In this document: piece by piece, positions 24,963 through 33,675 of the stretch
Position numbering within the stretch: the first letter of the stretch is position 1
Layout: every line of letters starts with the position of its first letter
Assembly: GCA_002311655.1 (NCBI GenBank)
Contig: DBYZ01000010.1
Span: 77,585-141,584, forward strand
Length of the DNA stretch: 64,000 nt
From: Bacteroidales bacterium UBA1173
GTDB lineage: Bacteria > Bacteroidota > Bacteroidia > Bacteroidales > F082
Direction: 5' to 3'
The notes under the pieces: model-generated
What the model was told of the DNA's origin: nothing
Databases searched by the model: none
The model's input: the letters and a program-made list of their open reading frames with translations, nothing else
Translations under genes and position numbers: made by a program

Positions 24963-27233
24963 ATGATGAATAAGATGCGTAACAGATTAGCTTCTTTTTT
25001 GCTGATGATGCTCATTAGCGCTTTTTCTTTTTATAATGTTGATGCTCAAGAAGTTAACGATAGTGTGGCTCCCAAAAAAGTTCGTCATCGTCCGAAAGTG
25101 GGTGTGGTGCTTTGCGGCGGTGGCGCCAAGGGTTTTGCCGAGATACCCATCCTGAAGGCAATTGATGAGGCAGGCGTTCCTGTTGACTACATCGGCGGAA
25201 CGAGCATCGGATCCATTATCGGCTCGCTTTACGCTGTGGGTTACGACCCAGATGTCATCGAAGAGATGGTGCGCAAACAAGATTGGAACAATGTCATTTA
25301 CGACAGAATTCCTCTGAAATATCTGCCAATAGAACAAAAAATAAACACCAGGAAATACCTCGCGACTTTCCCTATAACCAACGGAAAAATCAAGTTAAAA
25401 TCGTCAATGGTTGATGGCGTTTACGTCAATATGCTGTTGTCGCGACTGATGCTTCCTGCCGATAATACTCACGATTACAGGAAGCTTCCGGTGCCATTCT
25501 ACTGCATCGCTACTGATGTGGAGCATGCTACCCAGTATGAGATGACAAAAGGCGACCTCTCGCGCTCAGTGAGAGCCAGTATGTCGATACCGTTCCTGTT
25601 CCGTCCTGTATCGCTCGACGGAAAACTGCTCATCGATGGCGGTATGGTCAACAATTTCCCGGTGAGAAACATGAAAGAACGCGGTGTGGATATTATTATA
25701 GGTGTCGACCTCGAAGATGCCACCATCCCGGCATCACAAATCGATAACTCACTCGGTCTTCTCGAAAGCCTGATGAACCTGTCGTCACTTGAGGAGAGTC
25801 TCTACGCCCGCTCGAACTGCGATATCTATATCAGACCGAACCTTCATGGACGTAGCATGTTGTCGTTCAACGACTTCGACTCGATTATACAATTCGGTGA
25901 AGAGGCTGCCAAGGAGTTTTATCCACAGTTTCAGAAACTTGCAAGTTTCCTGCAGGATATGGAACCTTACGAAATAAACAGACCTCATGTCCAACCGGTG
26001 GATACCCTCTACATTGTTGACGTTCAGGTGGAAGGCGTGTCGAAAAACCATGAGGCAGTCGTCGCAAGGGAGTTTGGAAAGGATTTCCCAAAGAAAATGA
26101 CAGTCAACGAGATAGAAGATGTCATCGTAAAGTTAAGAGCGTCAGGGCATTACGAAAACATGTGGTATGATATTGAGCAGACCGACAAAGGCAACGTCTT
26201 TAAGTTGCATTGCGAGGAGATTGCAGCTATGTCGACAGCGGTGGCGATACATTATGACAACAACTACGGCATCGGTGCTCTTGTCAATTTCACTGTGAAA
26301 AACGTTTTGGAACGCCTCAATCGAGCCACTTTGAGTGTCGACGTGAATATAGCCGAAAACCCTTATCTTAAGGTCAATTTCTATAAACACCATAGGGATA
26401 TGTTCCGTTTTGGTGTAGATTTCAGCATTTATTCGCTTAGCCTTGGGCAGTATACAAACAAACAGCTCACCAACTCTTACAGTATCCAGGACAACAAACT
26501 CGACATCTACGCTCTTCTCGTTCCGAATCTGAAGAATCAGATACGCATAGGCGCGGTGGGTGATTTGGTGCACATGAGGGATTTCGTGGGCGAAAACAGT
26601 ATCACAGGCAATTACAATTTCTATTCGTACCTTTATCTCAACTATTTCTTTGATAACCTGGATGCCGTAAAGTACGCGCGTCGCGGATGGAGAATCAACA
26701 TGCTGGCTAAGATGGTGTTTTTCAAAGGTATTACCGAAGATATCACAATGGCTGGGATGGATGCTGATGGTATTCAAGGCTCGTTTATCGGCTATTTCGA
26801 TTTGTTGAAAAACATCCCGATAGGCAGGAAAAGCGCATTGAAGTTCGAACTTGAAGGCGGTATGAAACTCGGAGTCGCCGAAGTGCCACTGTTCTATCAG
26901 TTCTTCGTCGGTGGCCAGTCGAAAATGAGGTATTTCGATAACATTCTCGCATTCACAGGCTTGGATTTCACCGACAGGATTGTCGACCACATCGCTGTGA
27001 ACAAAATAGCATGGCAGTGGAATTTCTATAAGTCGCTCTACAGCACGCTTCATGTCGACTACGGCTTCATGAGCGACACCTACGACTCGTGGTTCAACTC
27101 AAACAGCTTTGTCATGGGATTCGGTGTGTCACTTGGCGTCGACACCATGATAGGTCCAGTGGAGGTCAGCTTGATGGGCTCGAACATAAACAGCGGTCTC
27201 ACAGGTTTTATCAATGTTGGATTCTGGTTTTAA
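24963..27233 (+). CDS. Patatin-like phospholipase fused to an outer-membrane barrel (second of two)
   Basis: The protein is 756 aa from the ATG at 24963 and is a diverged paralogue of the protein encoded just upstream, with the same order of parts. The frame is open from 24906, but that would overlap the preceding gene and spoil the signal peptide. ATGs at 24963, 24966 and 24975 are all possible. After the signal peptide come GGGAKG (52-57), GTSIGS with Ser81, and DGGMVNNFPV. The POTRA-like part (VQVEGVSKNH) and the barrel follow, ending VGFWF. Both catalytic motifs are intact. It differs in that the alanine-histidine pair after the oxyanion loop (FAHIG) is FAEIP here. Confidence 0.88.
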   Translation: MMNKMRNRLASFLLMMLISAFSFYNVDAQEVNDSVAPKKVRHRPKVGVVLCGGGAKGFAEIPILKAIDEAGVPVDYIGGTSIGSIIGSLYAVGYDPDVIEEMVRKQDWNNVIYDRIPLKYLPIEQKINTRKYLATFPITNGKIKLKSSMVDGVYVNMLLSRLMLPADNTHDYRKLPVPFYCIATDVEHATQYEMTKGDLSRSVRASMSIPFLFRPVSLDGKLLIDGGMVNNFPVRNMKERGVDIIIGVDLEDATIPASQIDNSLGLLESLMNLSSLEESLYARSNCDIYIRPNLHGRSMLSFNDFDSIIQFGEEAAKEFYPQFQKLASFLQDMEPYEINRPHVQPVDTLYIVDVQVEGVSKNHEAVVAREFGKDFPKKMTVNEIEDVIVKLRASGHYENMWYDIEQTDKGNVFKLHCEEIAAMSTAVAIHYDNNYGIGALVNFTVKNVLERLNRATLSVDVNIAENPYLKVNFYKHHRDMFRFGVDFSIYSLSLGQYTNKQLTNSYSIQDNKLDIYALLVPNLKNQIRIGAVGDLVHMRDFVGENSITGNYNFYSYLYLNYFFDNLDAVKYARRGWRINMLAKMVFFKGITEDITMAGMDADGIQGSFIGYFDLLKNIPIGRKSALKFELEGGMKLGVAEVPLFYQFFVGGQSKMRYFDNILAFTGLDFTDRIVDHIAVNKIAWQWNFYKSLYSTLHVDYGFMSDTYDSWFNSNSFVMGFGVSLGVDTMIGPVEVSLMGSNINSGLTGFINVGFWF

Positions 27234-27268
27234 ATAATTGAATATCAATAAATTAAAATAGTAAATAT

Positions 27269-27976
27269 ATGAAATACAAAAGAGTATTACTTAAACTTAG
27301 TGGTGAGGCTTTGATGGGTGAACAGCAGTATGGCATTGATCCTCAACGTCTTAACGATTATGCAGAAGAGATTGCTGAAGCACATAAAGCCGGCGCGCAG
27401 ATAGCCATCGTCATCGGTGGAGGCAACATCTTCCGCGGATTGCAGGGTGCCTCAAAAGGCATGGACCGCATCCAGGGCGATTACATGGGAATGCTCGCCA
27501 CTGTCATCAACAGCATGGCAATACAGTCAGCATTGCAGAGCAAAGGCGTGAAAACCGCTTTGTTGTCAGGACTTTACATCGACCGCATCGCTGAATCAAT
27601 GAGCTCGTCAAAAGCTATCAAACTCCTTGAAGAGGGCAACGTCGTCGTCATCGGTGGCGGCACAGGCAACCCGTTCTTCACAACAGATACAGGCTCTACA
27701 TTGCGCGCGGTGGAAGTCAAAGCCGACATCATCCTCAAAGGCACACGCGTCGACGGAATCTACACCGCCGACCCTGAGAAAGATCCAACAGCGAAGAAGT
27801 TCGAGACCATCACCTACGACGAGGCTTACAACCGTAACCTCAAGATCATGGATCTCACCGCATTCACCATGTGCAAGGAAAACAACATGCCGATGCTCGT
27901 GTTCGACATGAACAAAAAAGGCAACCTCACAAAGGTCCTCAATGGTGAAAATATCGGAACTTTGGTGACGAAATAA
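27269..27976 (+). CDS. pyrH: UMP kinase
   Basis: The protein is 235 aa. It phosphorylates UMP to UDP and is a hexameric amino-acid-kinase-fold enzyme regulated by GTP and UTP. Opening YKRVLLKLSGEALMG and the glycine-rich IVIGGGNIFRG are diagnostic, as is GGGTGNPFFTTD. It is followed 37 bases later by frr. The pyrH-frr pairing is widespread in bacteria. The frr promoter lies in the last codons of pyrH and the gap. Confidence 0.97.
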   Translation: MKYKRVLLKLSGEALMGEQQYGIDPQRLNDYAEEIAEAHKAGAQIAIVIGGGNIFRGLQGASKGMDRIQGDYMGMLATVINSMAIQSALQSKGVKTALLSGLYIDRIAESMSSSKAIKLLEEGNVVVIGGGTGNPFFTTDTGSTLRAVEVKADIILKGTRVDGIYTADPEKDPTAKKFETITYDEAYNRNLKIMDLTAFTMCKENNMPMLVFDMNKKGNLTKVLNGENIGTLVTK

Positions 27977-27993
27977 AATTTTTTGTATCTTTG
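27961..27993 (+). promoter_or_regulatory. Promoter of frr inside the pyrH 3' end
   Basis: TTTG (27961-27964, within pyrH), 21 bases, then TATCTTTG (27986-27993). Both consensus elements are exact, and the frr ATG lies 20 bases downstream. Confidence 0.75.
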
Positions 27994-28013
27994 TCCCGAA
28001 AAATTTTAACAAA

Positions 28014-28577
28014 ATGACAGAAGAATCTCAATTTATTTTGGACGAAACGACTGAATCGATGGAAGGTGCCATCAAACACCTCGAGTCGGAGTTTCAGAAA
28101 ATCAGAGCAGGCAAGGCAAGCCCGATGATGCTTCAGGGCGTGAAGGTTGAATATTACGGCACACAGGTCCCGATTGAGCAGACCGCCAACATCGGTACTC
28201 CTGACCCGCGTCAGATTATCGTTATGCCTTTCGACAAGAGCTCGATCGGCGCCATAGACAAAGCTATCCAGGCCGCTAACCTCGGTTTCAACCCGAAAAA
28301 TGAAGGCGATTTCCTGAGAATCCTGGTTCCACCGTTGACAGAGGAGCGTCGTAAAGACCTCGCCAAACGCGCCAAAACAGCCGCAGAAGAAGCAAAAGTG
28401 GGTATCCGTAACATCCGTCGTAACTCTAACGACGATGCCAAGAAGCTCGAAAAAGAAGGCGTGTCAGAAGACGAAGTAAAACAGCTTCAGGAAGAAATCC
28501 AGAAGCTGACAGATAAGTTCGTGAAGAAAATCGACGATCTTTACGATCTCAAGCAGAAAGACATCCTGACAGTTTAG
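28014..28577 (+). CDS. frr: Ribosome recycling factor
   Basis: The protein is 187 aa, the family length. It splits the post-termination ribosome together with EF-G. The conserved starts MEGAIKHLESEFQKIRAGKA and the block IVMPFDKSSIGAIDKAI are present, as is the helical hairpin at the C terminus (residues 105-187). It is under its own promoter within pyrH. Its stop codon overlaps that of convergent ddl by 4 bases. Confidence 0.97.
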   Translation: MTEESQFILDETTESMEGAIKHLESEFQKIRAGKASPMMLQGVKVEYYGTQVPIEQTANIGTPDPRQIIVMPFDKSSIGAIDKAIQAANLGFNPKNEGDFLRILVPPLTEERRKDLAKRAKTAAEEAKVGIRNIRRNSNDDAKKLEKEGVSEDEVKQLQEEIQKLTDKFVKKIDDLYDLKQKDILTV

Positions 28578-29548
28578 TCAAGAATATTCTCTAATGCCAA
28601 ACCAAACAGCTTGCCTAGGGTGATTCCCATGCAGGCTGCTTGTTTTGGCATTATTGATGCCTCCGACATGCCTGGCACGATGTTCACCTCAATGAAAACC
28701 AATTGTTTAGGCGTCATGATATAGTCGAAACGAGCGAAGCCCTTGCACTCGAAAGCATCGTAGAGCATAGCCGATGTAGCCTTGACCTCAATCTCTGAAA
28801 CCTCATCCAACTCTGCCGGCGTGATTTCGTCGGATTTTCCTGTAGTGTATTTCGCTTCATAGTCGAAGAAGTCGTTTTTACTTACAATCTCAGTGATCGG
28901 GAACACCATCTTCTTGCCTCTCACTTCCATCACTGTGCATGCCAACTCACGGCCTTTCACAAATTTCTCGCACATCACCTGGTCGCCTGCACTGAAAGCG
29001 TATTCAAGGGCTTTTTCAAAGTCTTCCTCCGCATTGACCTTGCTTACGCCGACCGACGAGCCGTTGCGTGTAGGCTTGACAAACAAAGGCAAACCCAGCG
29101 TTTTGACGATTTTCTTCACGTCGTAACTTTCTCCTTTATTAATTATCAGTGAAGGGGAGACGTTGGCACCTGCAGCGGCAGCTATCTTCTTGCAAAAATC
29201 TTTGTGGAACGTCAATGCCGAAGTGGTGAAATTCGACGAAGTGTAAGGAATTCCAAGCATTTCGAAATAACCGAGAAGCTGTCCGTCCTCGCCAGGCACA
29301 CCGTGAATGGCATTGAAAATTGCATCGAAAACAACCTTCTTGCCGTTAATCTTTATCGAGAAATCGTTCTTGTCGACATCGGTCTCAGTGCCGTCGTCAG
29401 CAAGATGATACCATCTATCTTTCAGAATCACAATAACATAGGAATCATATTTTGAAGCATCAAGATGCTTTTTCACAACTTTCGCGCTGCTGATTGAAAT
29501 TTCATACTCTCCAGAGTATCCGCCACAGACTATTGCTATTTTTTTCAT
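28574..29548 (-). CDS. ddl: D-alanine--D-alanine ligase
   Basis: The protein is 324 aa from the ATG at 29548; the open frame continues upstream to 29569, but MKKIAIVCGGYSGEYEIS is the family start. It makes D-Ala-D-Ala for peptidoglycan precursors. The ATP-grasp features are visible: GVPGEDGQLLGYFEMLGIPY, the ATP-binding lysine region LPLFVKPTRNGSSVGVSKV, and FIEVNIVPGMSEASIMPKQA near the end, which holds the magnesium-binding residues. It is divergent from the PASTA gene and convergent with frr. Confidence 0.95.
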   Translation of the reverse strand: MKKIAIVCGGYSGEYEISISSAKVVKKHLDASKYDSYVIVILKDRWYHLADDGTETDVDKNDFSIKINGKKVVFDAIFNAIHGVPGEDGQLLGYFEMLGIPYTSSNFTTSALTFHKDFCKKIAAAAGANVSPSLIINKGESYDVKKIVKTLGLPLFVKPTRNGSSVGVSKVNAEEDFEKALEYAFSAGDQVMCEKFVKGRELACTVMEVRGKKMVFPITEIVSKNDFFDYEAKYTTGKSDEITPAELDEVSEIEVKATSAMLYDAFECKGFARFDYIMTPKQLVFIEVNIVPGMSEASIMPKQAACMGITLGKLFGLALENILD

Positions 29549-29579
29549 GTCAAATAAACTTAAATTCAATTATTTTCGT

Positions 29580-29587
29580 TATCTTTG
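29580..29587 (+). promoter_or_regulatory. -7 promoter element for the PASTA-rluD-hldD operon
   Basis: TATCTTTG lies 53 bases before the ATG at 29640. It rules out translation from 29547. Confidence 0.5.
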
Positions 29588-29639
29588 CGAGTTCAAAATT
29601 ACAAAAAACGACGTTATCATAAACGAAAAAAATAAAAAA

Positions 29640-30686
29640 ATGAAGGCTTTTCGTTTTTTAAAAGATAAATGGTTCTATATCAGCCTGATAATCATGCTGT
29701 TAGTGGTTGTCGTGACCTTTCAGTTCACGTTCAACAGGCTCGACAGGTTCACGCGCCATGGCGAGGAGATCGAGGTGCCTGACATGATTGGCATGAATTA
29801 TGATACGGCGGTGGTGAACTATGGCGAAGAATTCTCATTCCTGCTTCTCGATAGCATTTACGTCAAAGATTTTCCGGAAGGTGCTGTGTATCAACAGAAT
29901 CCGGCGGCGGGATCTAAAGTGAAGAAAGGCAGAAATGTTTATGTTATCCGCACCTCCATTGCTCCTGAAATAGTTTTGATGCCAAACCTCAGAAACCTCT
30001 CGCTGCGTCAGGCAATGGTGAGCCTCAACGCTGTCGGACTGAAGGTCGACAAGCTCGAATTCATCGATTACTTTGCAAGAAACGCTGTCGTGGAACAGAA
30101 AATCAAAGGTGAAGTAGTCACACCAAAACAGGAAGTGGTGAAAGGTACCGCCGTCACACTTGTTGTGGGTTACGGCAACGGCGAGAAAAAGACGAATCTT
30201 CCGGATTTGGTCGGCGTTAGACTCGAAGACGTGAAAAACCAAATCAACAACGCGTCGCTGAACATCGGAACGGAGATTTTTATTGACGACGATGACCCGA
30301 AAAATCTTTACGTGATAAGGATGGAACCTGAGTATTCTATCGATAAGAAAGTGCCGCTCGGCTCGTTGGTGAATGTCTGGTATAAATCAATAGATAACTT
30401 CGATTTTGCCTGGTATAAATACGAGAAATTCCGCCGTGACTCCATGGTCGAGTCGTGGAGAGTGCGCAAGTTAAGCACCGACACAATAAATTACGTAATC
30501 GACAGCTTCAATTATATTTTGAAAAACCGCAAGTTCTCATACGACTCGGTGCAACGTGCTCTGGATATGCAGTTGATTTTCCGTAAAATCGAGCCGAAAC
30601 CTGTCGCCATTGAGGAGGTGATTGAAGTCGATGACTGGAATTTCGATGATTATGAAATAGATACAAATTTCTTCTATGATGAATAA
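29640..30686 (+). CDS. Membrane-anchored PASTA-domain protein
   Basis: The protein is 348 aa from the ATG at 29640 (MKAFRFLKDKWFY). A short cytoplasmic tail is followed by one membrane helix (about 13-33) and three PASTA domains (about 40-105, 106-175 and 180-250), each with the V/LPDLxGxxxxxA pattern: IEVPDMIGMNYDTAV, MPNLRNLSLRQAM, LPDLVGVRLEDV. PASTA domains bind peptidoglycan stem peptides or beta-lactams. Unlike PknB-type proteins there is no kinase domain. The last 100 residues are charged and acidic. The position opposite ddl, a peptidoglycan gene, fits a cell-wall role. It overlaps the T9SS cargo gene by 11 bases. Confidence 0.88.
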   Translation: MKAFRFLKDKWFYISLIIMLLVVVVTFQFTFNRLDRFTRHGEEIEVPDMIGMNYDTAVVNYGEEFSFLLLDSIYVKDFPEGAVYQQNPAAGSKVKKGRNVYVIRTSIAPEIVLMPNLRNLSLRQAMVSLNAVGLKVDKLEFIDYFARNAVVEQKIKGEVVTPKQEVVKGTAVTLVVGYGNGEKKTNLPDLVGVRLEDVKNQINNASLNIGTEIFIDDDDPKNLYVIRMEPEYSIDKKVPLGSLVNVWYKSIDNFDFAWYKYEKFRRDSMVESWRVRKLSTDTINYVIDSFNYILKNRKFSYDSVQRALDMQLIFRKIEPKPVAIEEVIEVDDWNFDDYEIDTNFFYDE

Positions 30687-32610
30687 AAGATTATTTTTAA
30701 CGATATTTTGCGCCTTTCTTTTTGTGACGAACGGCAAAGCTCAGGAGTATCTTACCGGTTTTTGCGGCGGAATCCCTGAAGAAAACACATTGGAACTGAG
30801 AGAGGAGACTGTGGCAACGCTGCCGTTTTTCGATGATTTTACCAGACCTGGCATCTATCCGGATCCTGCAAGATGGCAGTCGAGACAGGTGTTTGTCAAT
30901 TCGGGCTTCCCGATGATGCCTGTCAACTACAGAGCCGCCACTTTCGACCTGGTCGACCAATTCGGCAAGGTTTACTCAAACGGAAGTAGCACCCCTTTCA
31001 TGGCCGACTCGCTGCTTTCAGTGAAGATACGTCTCGATAGTATTGATAATCACGCTATTACACCTGCAGACTCGGTCTATTTCAGCTTCTACTACCAACC
31101 AGGTGGCTTCGGTGACAGTCCTGAACGTGACGACTCACTCGTGCTTCAATTCGGCTACGGATACGACGAGCTGGTGTTCGACACAGTGCTTCAAAACTAT
31201 GTCACGTTGAGAAAAACAGCATGGAAACAAGTGTGGGCAGCAGAAGGCGAGAGCTTTGAATCATTTATTGCCGAATGCGATGAGAATGAATATTTTAAGA
31301 AGGTGATGATTCCTATCACGGACACATGCTTCTTTAAAGAGGATTTCCGAGTGCTTTTCTTCAACTACGGAACGCTGCCAACTACAATGTATCCTAATGA
31401 TAGAAGCAATCTGGACGAATGGAACGTCGATTGTGTCTACCTCGATGTGAATCGTAGCTTGGAAAACGACTCTTATCCGCTCGTGAGCCTCACAGGTTGC
31501 TCGCCGACATTCTTAAAACGTTATCAGTCAATGCCTTATAAGCATTATAAAGATAACCCGATTACCGAAATCAACAATGTTTTCGATGTTAACATTACCA
31601 ATTTGGATATGAGCTCACATGAGGTGCGTTACTCTTGCGAGGTGAATGACAATAACTCAAGTTGGCATTATACTTATGTTGATAATCCGTTGATAGTCAA
31701 TCAGTATGACAATGTCGGAGTGATGACCCGCAACGTGGCGATGGAGGATTTCATTTATCCTTACAACCTTAATGTTGACACCACTTCGTTCACAATACGC
31801 CATTATGTCGAGGCTGTGGATGAAAACGGTGACTTGGTTTCTGGCGACTCCATCGTGCGCCATCAGGGATTTTACAACTATTTTGCCTATGACGACGGCA
31901 CTCCTGAGATGGGCTACGGTCTCGTGCCTGGCGACACTTACTTTGCGGCACAGTTCAAAGTGACGAAACTCGACACTATTGGTGGTGTCCAGATGCTGTT
32001 CAACCGCACCTTTAACGATGCGAATTATAATTTCTTCGACATCATCGTGTGGCGCGATAACAACGGTAAGCCAGGTGAGGTGCTTTATACCTTGAAAGAT
32101 CAGCGTCCGGTTTGGAACGACAGCCTCTTGTACGCCTTCTCCAACTACGCTTTCAAAGAGATTGTCAAGGTTAACAGCATTTTCTACGTCGGAATACGCC
32201 AGAGCTATTCAAAATCTATAAACATCGGTTTCGATGCGTCAAAAGATAACTCCCAATATAATTTCTATGACGCCGGCGCAGGCTGGAAAAACAGCTCGTT
32301 CCCAGGCTCTCTGATGATTCGTCCTGTGATGGGAAAGAATCCTTATTTTATTGGAGTTGATGAAAATCAAGAGGTTACAGAAGCTTTGACGCTTTACCCG
32401 AATCCTGCGACAAACTACGTCCATATCGATGGCATTGACGAACAGAATTGTGATGAGATTGCAATCTTCGATATCACCGGACGTCTCGTTAAAAAATATT
32501 CATATTGTAACGAATTGAATATCAGTGATTTACAAAATGGAATTTATATGTTGCGAGTTTCTGCTGAAGATGGTTTGTTCAAGACAACTAAATTATTGAT
32601 TTCCAAATAG
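30676..32610 (+). CDS. T9SS type A sorting domain protein (function unknown)
   Basis: The protein is 644 aa. A signal peptide (about 1-22, ending GKA before QEYL) is followed by a large beta-rich ectodomain without a family I can name. From about residue 565 comes a sorting domain of the Por-secretion type: LTLYPNPATNYVHI, then IAIFDITGRLVKK and LQNGIYMLRV. T9SS carries such proteins over the outer membrane and usually anchors them. Its place in an operon between the PASTA gene and rluD suggests constitutive expression rather than a mobile adhesin. The start may be the first or the second ATG (30676 or 30679). Confidence 0.85.
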   Translation: MMNKRLFLTIFCAFLFVTNGKAQEYLTGFCGGIPEENTLELREETVATLPFFDDFTRPGIYPDPARWQSRQVFVNSGFPMMPVNYRAATFDLVDQFGKVYSNGSSTPFMADSLLSVKIRLDSIDNHAITPADSVYFSFYYQPGGFGDSPERDDSLVLQFGYGYDELVFDTVLQNYVTLRKTAWKQVWAAEGESFESFIAECDENEYFKKVMIPITDTCFFKEDFRVLFFNYGTLPTTMYPNDRSNLDEWNVDCVYLDVNRSLENDSYPLVSLTGCSPTFLKRYQSMPYKHYKDNPITEINNVFDVNITNLDMSSHEVRYSCEVNDNNSSWHYTYVDNPLIVNQYDNVGVMTRNVAMEDFIYPYNLNVDTTSFTIRHYVEAVDENGDLVSGDSIVRHQGFYNYFAYDDGTPEMGYGLVPGDTYFAAQFKVTKLDTIGGVQMLFNRTFNDANYNFFDIIVWRDNNGKPGEVLYTLKDQRPVWNDSLLYAFSNYAFKEIVKVNSIFYVGIRQSYSKSINIGFDASKDNSQYNFYDAGAGWKNSSFPGSLMIRPVMGKNPYFIGVDENQEVTEALTLYPNPATNYVHIDGIDEQNCDEIAIFDITGRLVKKYSYCNELNISDLQNGIYMLRVSAEDGLFKTTKLLISK

Positions 32611-32618
32611 TTATTGAT

Positions 32619-33671
32619 ATGTCAGAGGATTTTGTGGGCGTTCTTGGAGATAACACTGAGGAAAGTACCGAACTTTTCGAGCATTTTAGAATTGTTGCCG
32701 ATAAGGGTCAGACCTTGGTGCGTGTCGATAAATTCCTGCAAAACCGACTGGAAAACGTGTCGAGAAACCGTGTGCAGAATGCCGCAAAAGCCGGAAGCAT
32801 ACTCGTCAACGACATACCGGTGAAGTCGAACTACAAGGTGAAACCGTTCGATGTGGTGACTGTAGTGTTGGCATATCCGCCTCGTGAGGTGGTCATAACG
32901 CCTGAAAATATCCCACTTGACGTGGTTTACGAAGACGAAGATGTCATCGTGGTTAACAAACAGGCAGGACTGGTGGTGCATCCAGGTCACGGTAACTTTG
33001 ACGGCACACTGCTTAACGCTTTGGCGTATCATTTCAAGGAAAACGGCTCGAAAGTGGAGAACGGCTTCGGGTATCTCGTGCATCGCATCGACAAGGATAC
33101 TACCGGCTTGATGATAGTGGCAAAAAACGAGACCGCGCAGACGATTCTTGCGGCGCAGTTCTTTGAACACTCGATCACCCGTCGTTATCAGGCTCTCGTT
33201 TGGGGCGATTTTGCTGACGACGAAGGCACTGTCGAAGGCAATATCGGACGTTCTCTGCGTGACCGCGTCGCCATGGCGGTTTATCCTGATGGCAGCCAGG
33301 GAAAAGATGCCGTTACACATTACAAAGTTTTGGAACGTTTCAACTATGTGACGCTGGTGGAATGCCGCCTCGAGACTGGCCGCACGCACCAAATTCGTGT
33401 GCATATGCAGTACATCGGGCATCCGCTGTTTAACGACGCGTTGTATGGCGGCGACAGAATCTTGAAAGGGACGACATTCTCGAAATACCGTCAGTTTATT
33501 GATAACTGCTTCAACGAGATTCCACGTCATTGCCTGCATGCAAAGGTGCTTGGCTTCGTGCATCCGACAACTGGAAAAGAGCTCTATTTCGACTCTGAAC
33601 TGCCGTCGGATATGCAAGCGGTGCTTGGAAAATGGAGAAATTATTTAAAGACAAGAACAGAAGAAAATTAA
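32619..33671 (+). CDS. rluD: RluA-family 23S rRNA pseudouridine synthase
   Basis: The protein is 350 aa. An N-terminal S4 RNA-binding domain (about 25-85, VRVDKFLQNRLENVSRNRVQ) precedes the catalytic domain with HRIDKDTTG (155-163), where Asp158 is the nucleophile. Marks such as GRTHQIRVHMQYIGHPLFND follow. It converts uridine to pseudouridine in 23S rRNA. RluD (helix 69) is the likeliest identity because of the S4 domain and size; RluC-like specificity cannot be excluded. It lies 8 bases after the T9SS cargo gene. Confidence 0.9.
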   Translation: MSEDFVGVLGDNTEESTELFEHFRIVADKGQTLVRVDKFLQNRLENVSRNRVQNAAKAGSILVNDIPVKSNYKVKPFDVVTVVLAYPPREVVITPENIPLDVVYEDEDVIVVNKQAGLVVHPGHGNFDGTLLNALAYHFKENGSKVENGFGYLVHRIDKDTTGLMIVAKNETAQTILAAQFFEHSITRRYQALVWGDFADDEGTVEGNIGRSLRDRVAMAVYPDGSQGKDAVTHYKVLERFNYVTLVECRLETGRTHQIRVHMQYIGHPLFNDALYGGDRILKGTTFSKYRQFIDNCFNEIPRHCLHAKVLGFVHPTTGKELYFDSELPSDMQAVLGKWRNYLKTRTEEN

Positions 33672-33675
33672 AGAT

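Noticed and set aside
26142..27053. 303-aa frame antisense to the second patatin gene
   Set aside because: Shadow of a well-supported gene; no family features.
32622..33617. 331-aa frame antisense to rluD
   Set aside because: Shadow of rluD; no motif or start signal.
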